From XN24 sp964413755 (GTDB taxonomy: Bacteria > Pseudomonadota > Gammaproteobacteria > Steroidobacterales > XN24), in assembly GCA_964413755.1 (NCBI GenBank), contig CAYPTW010000002.1, positions 1 through 51,513 of the forward strand: 51,513 nucleotides of DNA, given 5' to 3'. The translations under genes and the position numbers were made by a program. Numbering within the stretch: position 1 is the stretch's first letter; the number at the start of each line of letters is the position of its first letter. The notes under the pieces were generated by a model. The model was not told the DNA's origin and searched no databases. It was given only the letters and a program-made list of their open reading frames with translations. Of the stretch, positions 1 through 8,300 are shown piece by piece.

Positions 1-1603
1 GCAGCCGGCCGTCGTCGTACCAGCGCCGGCCCATCTCCTGGCCGCCGCGGATGTGCGCGATGGCGTAGACGAAGCCGCGATCGAGCAGGGACAGGCGCAC
101 CGAGCTGAAGCTCGGGTCCGTGCTGCTGCCGTAGGAGCCGTAAGCGTACTGGTACAGCGGCGCCGTGCCGTCACGCTTGAAACCCTTGCGATAGACCAGT
201 GACACGGGGACTTTCTCGCCGTCACGGGCCGTGGCCCAGACGCGCTCGGTGCGGTAGTTCGCCGGGTCGAAGTCGCCGAGCACCGGGTCGCGCTTCAGCA
301 GCTCGCGCGCGCCGGTGGTCACGTCGATGTCGTAGATGGTGGTCGGCGTGGTCATCGAGGTGTAGGCGTAGCGCAGCACGGTGGTGTCGAGGCGCGGGTT
401 GCCGCTGCCGCTCAGCCAGGTGGTCGACGGGTCCTCGTCGGCTGCGAGGTAATGCTCCTTGCCGTCCCAGTCGCGCACGCGCACGCGCCGCAGGCCGTCG
501 GAACGTTCGCTGATCGCCATGAAGGTATCGAACACCAGGAAGTCCTGGATGAACACGTCCGCGCTGTGCGGCACCACGTCGGTCCACTGCTCGAAGTCGC
601 TTTCCGCGCCGACCGGCACGCTCATGAGGCGGAAGTTCGGCGCGTCCTTGTTGGTGCGCACGATCCAGCGATCGCCCACATGGTCGGGCAGGTAAAGATG
701 CTCGCGCTGGCGCGGCAGGAAGACGCGGAACGTCCCGGTCGGATCGTCGGCCTCCAGGATGCGCAGCTCGGTGGCCTCGGTGCTGCCCAGGTAGATGGCG
801 AGATAGTCCTTCGAGCGGCTGCGACCGACGTAGGTGTAATAGCTGGTGTCCGCCTCCTCGTAGACCACTGCGTCGTCGCCCTGGCCGCCGAGCTCGTGGC
901 GGCGCACACGGTAGGAGAGCAACGTCACCGGGTGGTTCTCGACATAGAACAGGTGACGGCTGTCCGCCGCCCAGGTGAAGCTGGAGACGCGTTCGATGCC
1001 GTCGGCGAGCATTTCGCCCGTGGCGAGGTCCCTGACCTTGAGCACGAACTGCCGCCGTCCGACGGTGTCTTCGGCCCAGGCCAGCAGCCGGTTGTCGTCG
1101 GATACCTCGTAGCCGCCGATCTGGAAGAAGGCATGCTCCGCGGCCATGGCGTTGCCGTCGAGGAGGACCTCCTCGGGCGCGTCCATGCTCCCCTTGCGGC
1201 GCGCATGGATCGGGTACTGCCTGCCTTCTTCGAAACGCGTGTAGTACCAGTAACCGTTGTCGAATACGGGCACCGTGGCGTCGTCCTGCTTGATGCGCCC
1301 GACGATCTCCTCGAACAGCGTGTCGACAAACCCCGCATAGCGTGACTCGTAGGCCTGGTAGTAGGCGTTCTCGGCCTCCAGGTAGGCAATGACGTCGGGG
1401 TCCTTGCGTTCGTCGTCGCGCAGCCAGTACCAGGGGTCTTCACGGTTGCCTTGCGGCGAGACGACCACGAAGGGCCGTTGCTCAGCCTGCGGCTCGGGCG
1501 GCAGTTGCGGCGCTGCCACCTCCCCGCTGCGTGTCGGGGTGCAGGCCACCAGGGCCAGCAGGAAGGAAAACACCAGGTAGCGGGCGGCGACGCGTATGGA
1601 CAT
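1..1603 (-). CDS. Oligopeptidase B-like S9A peptidase, lipoprotein form (3' end outside window)
   Basis: Open frame running off the left edge, about 534 residues visible. The N-terminus MSIRVAARYL is followed by a hydrophobic stretch and a lipobox LVAC with Cys21, so the protein is probably an exported lipoprotein. Motifs of prolyl oligopeptidase/oligopeptidase B follow: DPWYWLRDD near the N-terminus, a beta-propeller-like middle, then PLYQYAYGSYGSS and AHIRGGQEMGRRWYDDGR of the catalytic domain. Family members cleave short peptides after basic (OpB) or proline residues. The catalytic Ser-Asp-His lie beyond the edge, so activity cannot be judged. The ATG at 1603 has GGAGAG eight bases upstream. 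A lipobox is unusual for cytosolic OpB, but such forms occur in environmental gammaproteobacteria. Confidence 0.9.
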   Translation of the reverse strand, partial: MSIRVAARYLVFSFLLALVACTPTRSGEVAAPQLPPEPQAEQRPFVVVSPQGNREDPWYWLRDDERKDPDVIAYLEAENAYYQAYESRYAGFVDTLFEEIVGRIKQDDATVPVFDNGYWYYTRFEEGRQYPIHARRKGSMDAPEEVLLDGNAMAAEHAFFQIGGYEVSDDNRLLAWAEDTVGRRQFVLKVRDLATGEMLADGIERVSSFTWAADSRHLFYVENHPVTLLSYRVRRHELGGQGDDAVVYEEADTSYYTYVGRSRSKDYLAIYLGSTEATELRILEADDPTGTFRVFLPRQREHLYLPDHVGDRWIVRTNKDAPNFRLMSVPVGAESDFEQWTDVVPHSADVFIQDFLVFDTFMAISERSDGLRRVRVRDWDGKEHYLAADEDPSTTWLSGSGNPRLDTTVLRYAYTSMTTPTTIYDIDVTTGARELLKRDPVLGDFDPANYRTERVWATARDGEKVPVSLVYRKGFKRDGTAPLYQYAYGSYGSSTDPSFSSVRLSLLDRGFVYAIAHIRGGQEMGRRWYDDGRL

Positions 1604-1840
1604 GTTGCGCTCTCCAGGATTGTTGGCTCCGCCGCTGTGCGCGGGCCGGGGGGGCCGCGCCTGCAGCAGGGTGACAAGGCGCGAGTTTAGCGGGCTTCCG
1701 CCTGCTTGTGGAAACATCGCCGCCGGCCTGGCTGCCGGCCTGGCCGCCGGGGCGTGCCGGCCCTGGGGCTGCGTCAAGGATTTTGCCCATGGCCGGGGCA
1801 TGAGTTAACTTCACTGCAGGGCCCTGCCGGAGACGGTTGC

Positions 1841-2275
1841 ATGAACACGCTGCGCACGATCATGAAAAACAAGGAAAGCCTCGAGGTGTGGTCGGTTGCG
1901 CCGCAGCAGTCGGTGCTGGAGGCCGTCACCCTGATGGCCAGGCTGGGCATCGGCGCGCTGCTGGTGATGGAAGGCGAGACCCTGCGCGGGATCGTTTCGG
2001 AGCGCGATTACGCGCGCAAGATCATCCTCAAGGGCCGCCGCTCGGAAGACACCCCCGTGGCCGAGATCATGACGGCCGAGGTGGAGACCGCAACGCCGAC
2101 CATGACGGCGCAGCACTGCCTCGGCATGATGACCGCAGGGCACTTCCGCCACCTGCCGGTGATCGAGGACGGCAAGGTCGTCGGCGTCGTCTCCATCGGC
2201 GACCTGGTGAAGTGCGTCATCGCCGACCAGCAGGTGGTGATCGAGGAACTGGAACGCTACGTTACCGGGGGCTAG
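1841..2275 (+). CDS. Tandem CBS-domain protein
   Basis: 144 residues made almost entirely of two CBS domains, roughly residues 8-65 and 75-135. Typical elements are GIGALLVMEGETLRGIVSERDY in the first and HFRHLPVIEDGKVVGVVSIGDLV in the second. Stand-alone CBS pairs bind adenine nucleotides and sense energy state, usually by partnering another protein; no partner is evident here. The ATG at 1841 has GGAGA about eight bases upstream. A longer in-frame start at 1706 adds low-complexity sequence and was rejected. The 58-aa membrane peptide follows after 8 bases and is probably co-transcribed. Cytosolic. Confidence 0.9.
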   Translation: MNTLRTIMKNKESLEVWSVAPQQSVLEAVTLMARLGIGALLVMEGETLRGIVSERDYARKIILKGRRSEDTPVAEIMTAEVETATPTMTAQHCLGMMTAGHFRHLPVIEDGKVVGVVSIGDLVKCVIADQQVVIEELERYVTGG

Positions 2276-2283
2276 GAGGTCCT

Positions 2284-2460
2284 ATGCTCGAAATCAGCGG
2301 CCTGTTAGGCCTGATCATCCTCATCCTTGACGTCTACGCGATCGTCAAGACGGTGCAGAGCAATGCCAGCACGGGCGTGAAGGTGGCCTGGATCGTGGTG
2401 ATCCTGTTGCTGCCGGTGCTCGGCCTGCTGCTGTGGCTGTTCCTCGGCCCGAAGGGCTGA
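2284..2460 (+). CDS. PLDc_N-type two-helix membrane peptide
   Basis: 58 residues with two hydrophobic segments (about 5-22 and 31-54) separated by a short polar loop KTVQSNASTG, ending LFLGPKG. This is the PLDc_N pattern, named after the membrane anchor of cardiolipin synthases but common as a free peptide of unknown role. A strong GGAGG precedes the ATG at 2284. It lies 8 bases after the CBS gene in the same direction, suggesting translational coupling or shared mRNA. No catalytic residue is present. Confidence 0.8.
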   Translation: MLEISGLLGLIILILDVYAIVKTVQSNASTGVKVAWIVVILLLPVLGLLLWLFLGPKG

Positions 2461-2468
2461 AGCGAAGG

Positions 2469-2488
2469 GCCGGACGGAAGGGTCCGGC
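2469..2488. terminator. Hairpin between convergent genes
   Basis: A 7-bp perfect stem (GCCGGAC/GTCCGGC) with a 6-base loop sits between the stop of the membrane peptide at 2460 and the stop of the convergent TonB receptor at 2504. No U-tract follows on either strand, so it may be a weak terminator or an mRNA 3' stabiliser. Confidence 0.4.
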
Positions 2489-2503
2489 GTCGGGGCGGTG
2501 ATA

Positions 2504-4603
2504 TCAGCGCCCGCGCCAGGCGAGTTCGACGAACAGCGTGCGCTCCCGCCCGGGGAAGTAGCGGTACTGGCCGAAGGCGAAATCCGCCCGCTCGGCATAG
2601 GCGCGATCCCCGAGGTTGTGCACGCGCACGGCAAGCTCCAGCTGCGGCGACAGGGCGCGCCGCACCCTGAGGTGAAGCAGGTCGTGCCCGGGGTAGCGCG
2701 CCGTATTCGCGGCGTTGAGCCAGTAGGCGCCCATGGTGAGCCATTCCAGCTCGGCGCCCCAGGGCCCGCCGTCGTCCCAGGCCAGCCGCGTGCTGCCGAA
2801 ACGGCGCGGGGCGCTATCCGTCTCGTTGCCCGCAACGATGATCTCGCCCCGGCCCACGTCGCGGTCGAAGCGCCAGCTGTGGCGCGCGAATGACTGGTCG
2901 GCCTGCAGGCTCAGGCCGGGCACGATCTCCCAGCGCAGCGATACCTCGACGCCGGTATGGCGGGTGCTTCCGTCCGAGACGTTGAAACCATCGCCGTCGC
3001 GAAAGATGTAGTCGTTCTTTTCCATGAAGTAACCGACCAGTTCCCACGCGAACCCGTCGCGATAGCCGCGCCAGCCGAGCTCCAGGCTGTCCAGCGTTTC
3101 GCTGTCCAGGTCGGCGACCGATTGCCCGCTCTGCAGGCGATAGAGCTCGGTGGCCTGCGGCGCCCTGAAGCCCCGCCGCAGCGCCGCCCAGGCCAGCTGG
3201 CGCGGCGCGACGCGCCAGCCCAGGCTGAGCTTCGGCGCGAGGTTGAAGAATGCGTCGCTGCGATCGGCCGGCCGGGTATAGAGGCATCCGCCCGGGCACT
3301 CGCTGCCGTCGTCGCGCGTGTTGCCCGCGAGCATGCGGTTGTCGTAGTCGTAGGCCAGCCGTTCCGCGCGCAGGCCGAGGCCCAGCGACCACCCCGGGCC
3401 GAGGTCGCGCTCCCAGTGTGCCCACGGTGCGATGCTGCCGGCGCGCACGCGATAGTCGTAATGCAGGCCCTGCGGGCGCGTCGCCGCGAGGGCCGGCGGC
3501 AGGCCGGTGGTCTCGCCGGCCTGGAACTGTTGCAGGCTGCCCTCGGCGAATTCGAGGTCGAGACCGTAGTGCAGGCGCCCGGCGCCCGCGTTGCGCGCCG
3601 CCGTCACCTGCAGGCCGGCGCTGACCTGGCCGTTCTCTTCCAGCGGCTGTCCCGGCAGGAAGTGCTGCAGGAATTCCATGCGGCTGGCGCGCAGGTACGG
3701 CCGCACTTCGAGGCTGCGATCCTGCTCCACGCGGCGCCAGGCATACCAGCCGCGCAGGCTGTCGGCATCGCGGAATGCCTCCGGGTTGGGGTTGGAGCGC
3801 GCCAGCTGCGGATCACGATACGCGTCGAGGCCGGTGATGTACCCCGCCGTCTCCTGCCGCAGCACCGAGCCGGCCACCGCGGCTGCCTGTTCTACCGCGC
3901 CGTCGCGTGCCAGCCAGGAGGCATTCAGCTTGGCCTGTTCATGGCCCGTGTCGTCGCGCCAGCCGTCGTCGCGCATGGCCTGGGCCGTGATCCGGAAGCC
4001 CGAGGCGCCATCCCAGCGGCCGCCGCTGAGGCGTCCGCGCAGGTAACCGGATGGGCCCGCGTCGAGCCGCAACGAGTCGGTGCCGGTTGCCGGCGTCGGC
4101 ATCAGCACGTTGATGATGCCGTGCAGGGCATTGGTCCCGTACAGCGCGCTGCCGGGGCCGCGCACCACTTCCAGCGCCTCGGCCTGCTCGAAGTTCAGCT
4201 CGAACAACTGGTTGACGTTGCAGAAGCCGGCCGGGCGCGACGGCAGGCCGTCCTCCAGCACCAGGAAGGCGCCGCAGGCGCCGGCGCCGGTGAGCACGGG
4301 CGAGCGGATGGCGATGAGGCTCTCCTGGCCGCTGTTGAGCGTGACCCAGGTGCCGGGCGCACGCCAGAACAGCTCGGAGGCGTGGCGCGGCGCCACGGTC
4401 TCCACCGCTGCCGCGTCGATGAGCGCGACATTGCCGGGCGTGGCCAGGACCGGCGTGGCCGACCGGGTCGCGGTCACGGTCAGCGGCTCCAGCTCCGCAT
4501 GCGCGGCGCTGCAGGCTGAGAGCAGGGCGAGGGCGCCGATCAGTCGCCGGCAGCGAGGGTCTCGAGGCGCGCCCGCAGTTCGGCTGGCAATGGTGACTTG
4601 CAC
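2504..4603 (-). CDS. TonB-dependent outer-membrane receptor
   Basis: 699 residues. Signal peptide near residues 20-36 (LIGALALLSACSAAHA), then a TonB-box-like LEPLTVTATR, a plug domain with VVRGPGSALYGTNALHGIINV (about residues 145-165), and a long beta-barrel ending in the aromatic-rich YRYFPGRERTLFVELAWRGR typical of these receptors. It should import a ligand such as an iron chelate, cobalamin or other nutrient with TonB-ExbBD energy; the substrate cannot be read from the sequence. The plug holds a Cys pair (GACGAF and GFCNV) that may form a disulfide. The only ATG in frame before the signal peptide is at 4603, giving a 64-base overlap with the upstream thioesterase. No siderophore or heme genes lie nearby. 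Confidence 0.92.
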   Translation of the reverse strand: MQVTIASRTAGAPRDPRCRRLIGALALLSACSAAHAELEPLTVTATRSATPVLATPGNVALIDAAAVETVAPRHASELFWRAPGTWVTLNSGQESLIAIRSPVLTGAGACGAFLVLEDGLPSRPAGFCNVNQLFELNFEQAEALEVVRGPGSALYGTNALHGIINVLMPTPATGTDSLRLDAGPSGYLRGRLSGGRWDGASGFRITAQAMRDDGWRDDTGHEQAKLNASWLARDGAVEQAAAVAGSVLRQETAGYITGLDAYRDPQLARSNPNPEAFRDADSLRGWYAWRRVEQDRSLEVRPYLRASRMEFLQHFLPGQPLEENGQVSAGLQVTAARNAGAGRLHYGLDLEFAEGSLQQFQAGETTGLPPALAATRPQGLHYDYRVRAGSIAPWAHWERDLGPGWSLGLGLRAERLAYDYDNRMLAGNTRDDGSECPGGCLYTRPADRSDAFFNLAPKLSLGWRVAPRQLAWAALRRGFRAPQATELYRLQSGQSVADLDSETLDSLELGWRGYRDGFAWELVGYFMEKNDYIFRDGDGFNVSDGSTRHTGVEVSLRWEIVPGLSLQADQSFARHSWRFDRDVGRGEIIVAGNETDSAPRRFGSTRLAWDDGGPWGAELEWLTMGAYWLNAANTARYPGHDLLHLRVRRALSPQLELAVRVHNLGDRAYAERADFAFGQYRYFPGRERTLFVELAWRGR

Positions 4604-4974
4604 TGTTTCCCGTAATCGTAAGAGACGATGCGTCCGCTGCCCTCGGCCGCGACACGCCCATGGCGCCGGCTCACGACGAGGTAATGCATCATGAAATCAT
4701 CGCTGCCGATGACACCGATCCGGGCCGCGGCGACGACCGTGTCGGGGTATGTCAGCGGCAGCCTGAAGCGGCAGTCCGTGGCTGCCAGGATCGGTCCGAT
4801 GCCGGTTTTCTTTGTCAGCGCCGGATAATCGAGCTGTTCGAAACAGGCGATGCGGGCCGATTCAAAGTAGCGGAAATAGACCACGTTATTGACGTGGCCG
4901 AAGGCGTCCATCTCCCCCCACGCGACCGGGAGTTCGACCTGGACGGGGAAGTCCTGCAGCGGATCAGGCGGCAT
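4540..4974 (-). CDS. Acyl-CoA thioesterase, 4HBT/YbgC-like hotdog fold
   Basis: 144 residues. The N-terminal VAWGEMDAFGHVNNVVYFRYFESAR is the hallmark 4-hydroxybenzoyl-CoA thioesterase motif, with the conserved Asp before the GHVNN turn. The rest follows one hotdog domain to LRARLETLAAGD. Such enzymes hydrolyse acyl-CoA thioesters in the cytosol; chain-length preference is unknown. The ATG at 4974 is chosen because the translation before it is compositionally unrelated. It overlaps the small gene upstream by 11 bases and the TonB receptor start by 64, suggesting one transcript. Confidence 0.9.
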   Translation of the reverse strand: MPPDPLQDFPVQVELPVAWGEMDAFGHVNNVVYFRYFESARIACFEQLDYPALTKKTGIGPILAATDCRFRLPLTYPDTVVAAARIGVIGSDDFMMHYLVVSRRHGRVAAEGSGRIVSYDYGKQCKSPLPAELRARLETLAAGD

Positions 4975-5230
4975 CTTCCGCCGCCCGGTTGACGCGCTCG
5001 AGCACGAAGCTGGGGCGGTCGCCAGGGCGGTAATAGACGAACTGGCGGCGCAGCTGCTCGAGCTTGGCCTCGCGCGCGGACTCGCTGGCAAACCACTGGT
5101 ATTCCTGCCAGTCCTCGCCCAGCACCGCACGCATCGGGTCATTCTCGGGCAGGGTCAGCCGGATGCCCCACGCCGGTGACGAGTCGGGCAGGGGGCGGCT
5201 GCGGTTATGTTCGTGGCAGGTCTGTTGCAT
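4964..5230 (-). CDS. Small protein of unknown function
   Basis: 88 residues with no signal peptide or membrane segment. The C-terminal two thirds are charged and tidy (EDWQEYQWFASESAREAK, then RRQFVYYRPGDRPSFVLERV), which looks like a conserved small cytosolic domain rather than a chance frame. I do not recognise a family. It starts at ATG 5230 and its end overlaps the thioesterase start by 11 bases, so translational coupling is likely. The region 5231-5365 is the divergent promoter region shared with the large ATPase gene; I see no convincing promoter consensus there. Confidence 0.65.
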   Translation of the reverse strand: MQQTCHEHNRSRPLPDSSPAWGIRLTLPENDPMRAVLGEDWQEYQWFASESAREAKLEQLRRQFVYYRPGDRPSFVLERVNRAAEDAA

Positions 5231-5365
5231 GGGGCTCACACTCGAGAATCCGGGCCCTATTATTCGCCCCCGCGGCTGCGCGCGCCAGCCGCGCCTCGGC
5301 ACGACCGGGGCCGGCGCCGGGGCACGGCGCTTGGCGCGCCGCCGGTGGTCGCGGACAATGGCCCG

Positions 5366-8300
5366 ATGGAGCCAACCAGCGACACGTCCGCCGCGGGGGC
5401 CGGGAGCGCAGCCGCAGCGCGCAAATCGCCGCGGCGCCGCGCCGGCGAATTCTTCGTCGCCGGCGGTCCCGTGGCCCCCGAGCGACGCTGCTACCTGCGT
5501 CGCGCCGCGGACCGGCAGTTGCTGGAGCGCCTGTTGTCCGGCGACTACTGCCACGTCATCGCGCCGCGCTTCTCGGGCAAGAGCAGCCTGGCAGCCAGTA
5601 CTGCCCGACGCGTGCGCGAGGCGGACGGCCTGGCCGCGGTGGTGGACCTGTCGCAACTGGGGAGCCGGGACGGGTCGGCCGAGGCCGGCCGCTGGTACTA
5701 CAGCCTTGCTTACCGCGTGCTGCGCGACCTGCGCCTGAAGCTGGACCTGCAGGCATGGTGGCAGGAGCACCTGCCGCTCTCGCCGGCGCAGCGCCTGGGA
5801 GAGTTTTTCTGGACCGTGGTCGTCGGCGGCACCAAGGGCCCGGTGGTGATACTGCTGGACGAAATGGAGAGCGTCGAGCAGGCGGAGCATGCCGCGGAGC
5901 TGTTCAAGGTGATCCGCGGTTGTTTCGACGCGCGTGCGGCGGAGCCCGAGTACGCCCGCCTCAGCTTCGCGCTTCTCGGCACGGCGCTGCCGGCCGGCGC
6001 GGCGGAGCGGGCCAGCGAGGCGGTGACGGAGATCAGCACGCGTATCGAGCTGCACGACTTCACTTTCGAACAGGCGCGCCCGCTCGCCGAGGGGCTCGGG
6101 CTGGCGCCCGGGGATGCCGAGCGCGCGCTCTACCGGGTGCTCTACTGGACCGGCGGGCATCCCTACCTGACCCAGCGCCTGTGCCAGGCGATAGCGCGCA
6201 ACGCCACGCACATGGACTCGGACGACGCCGTCGATGCGCTGGTGCGGAGCCGGTTCCTCGGCCGCAACGTGGTGCGGACCGAAGCCAGCATGAGCCGGGT
6301 GCTCGACAGCCTGGATCGCGCCGGCAAGCTCGCGCGGCCGGCATTGCGCCTGTACCGCCGTATCCATCGCGGCCGTCGCGTGCGCCACGAGCCGGACAAC
6401 CCGAAGCACCAGCTGCTGCGGGTCTGCGGCCTCGCCACGGTGACCGGCGAGCGTCGCCTCGCGGTGCGCAACCGGATCTACGCGGAAGCCTTCTCGCGCG
6501 GCTGGGCACGCGAGGCGCTGCCCGTCGAATGGGGCCGGCTCGGTCGTATCGCGGTCGTGCTGGCGCTTGTGGTGGGCGGCGTGTGGGTCTACGCCGAGGT
6601 GCTGCCCCGGCCCTACGAGCAGACGCTGCGCGTCGCGTCGGTCGAGATGGAGGAAGCGCAGGAGGCCTGGAGCGGGCTGCGACGCATCCCGGGATTCGGC
6701 GCCAAGGCCGACCGGCTGTTGGCGCGCGTGCTGGCACGACACAGCCGGCGCGCGGACAACTGGGCCGTGGCGGCTGCCGCGGATGAACGCATGCGTGCCC
6801 TGCCGGGCTACGAGGCGCGTGCCGACGGCCTGCTGGTCGAGTTCTGGGAACGCCGTGCCGCCGCGGCGGAGGCGGCTGAGCGTCGCGATGCGGCGCTGCT
6901 GTATCGCATGCGTGCTTACCAGGCCGGCCCCACGGCCGATGCAGGACGTGCGGCGGCCCTGGCAGGCGGCGACTATGCACAGCTGCAAGGCGTGATCAGG
7001 ACCGCGGCGCCGGTGGAGTTGCTGGCGGCCGATCCTTCCGGCCGCAGCCTGGTGACCCTGAGCGGCGGCAACCTGGTGCAGCGCTGGGACGGCCGGACCG
7101 GGGTAGCGCTTGGCGGCGCCGGTCTCGAATTACTCGCGGACGAATTCCTGCCCGTGCGCCGGCGGCTCGGCTTCGATGCCCCGGGGCGTGTCACGGCGGT
7201 GCGCCTTGACCTGCGCCTGGAGCACGAGGATCCGGCGCGCTTGCATGCGCGCCTGGTCGCGCCCTCGGGGCGGGTGGTCGTATTGCCGCTGGCGCTGGCG
7301 CGCTCTGCAGACGGCAGCCTCGTCATCGATGAGCGCCAGGCACCGGGGTTGCGGGTCTTGCGCGGTGAGCAGGCGCTCGGGACCTGGACGCTGGAACTCG
7401 AACAAAGGCGCGGCGGGACTCCAGGCATGTTGCTTGGCTGGTCCCTGCGCCTGTCCGACGCAACGGGTATGGCGGCGCAGGACGAACCGGAGAACCCGCC
7501 GCTCCTCGAAGCCCCGACGCAGAGCTCAGTGCTCGTGGCGGCGCTCAGCCCGGACGGGGCGCTTGCCGCCGCGGCGCCGCGCAACGCCACGGCCGGCGGC
7601 AGGCTGCACTTTGTGGATCTCGCCTCGGGGGCACGGCTGGCGAGCATCGAGCTGGACGCGGCGCAGCGGCAGCTGGGATTCGCCGACAGCCGCACCCTGC
7701 TGCTGCTGGAACGGGACGCGAGCGGAGACAGGATCCGTGTACTGGACGCCACCGACGGCAGCGAGCGCTTCAGCCATGTCGCGGCGTCCTCCCTGGTCGC
7801 CGGGCCGGCCGTGTCTCCGGACGGCCTGTTCCTGGCGGCCCTGGAAGGCGAATCGCGCAGCGCTTGGGTCCGGTCCATGGAAACAGGCCGGGTCCTGCGC
7901 GAACAACCGCTGGCGGGGGATGCCACGGCGCTTGCCGTTTCGCCCGGAGGGTTACAGCTGGCCGCGGCGGACCGCGACGGGTTCGTGCGGGTATGGCATG
8001 TGACGGACGGTGCGCTGGCGGTCGAACTGCGGCCGGGCGGGCCGGTAACCCGCCTGGAGTTCGGGCCGGCCGGTCGCTGGCTCGCGGCGACCGAGGCCTC
8101 GGGCCGGCTGCTCGCCTGGGACCTCGGCGATCCGGCGGCGCCGCTGCGGCTGGTGCGACCGAACAGTGCCGGCATGGCCGGCATGGCCGGCTTTGCCGGG
8201 GGCGGGCAGCTGATCAATCTCGACGCGGGCCGCGGTTACGAGCTGTGGGATCTAGCTGCCGGGAGCGCGCCCTCCCCGGTGTTGCGCGACAGCGGGATGC

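Noticed and set aside
2957..4519. 520-codon plus-strand frame opposite the TonB receptor
   Set aside because: Antisense to a gene with signal peptide, plug and barrel motifs. No motif or ribosome site of its own.
4975..6988. 674-codon minus-strand frame across the large ATPase
   Set aside because: Only its last 88 codons look real (4964-5230). The rest is antisense to the ATPase domain.
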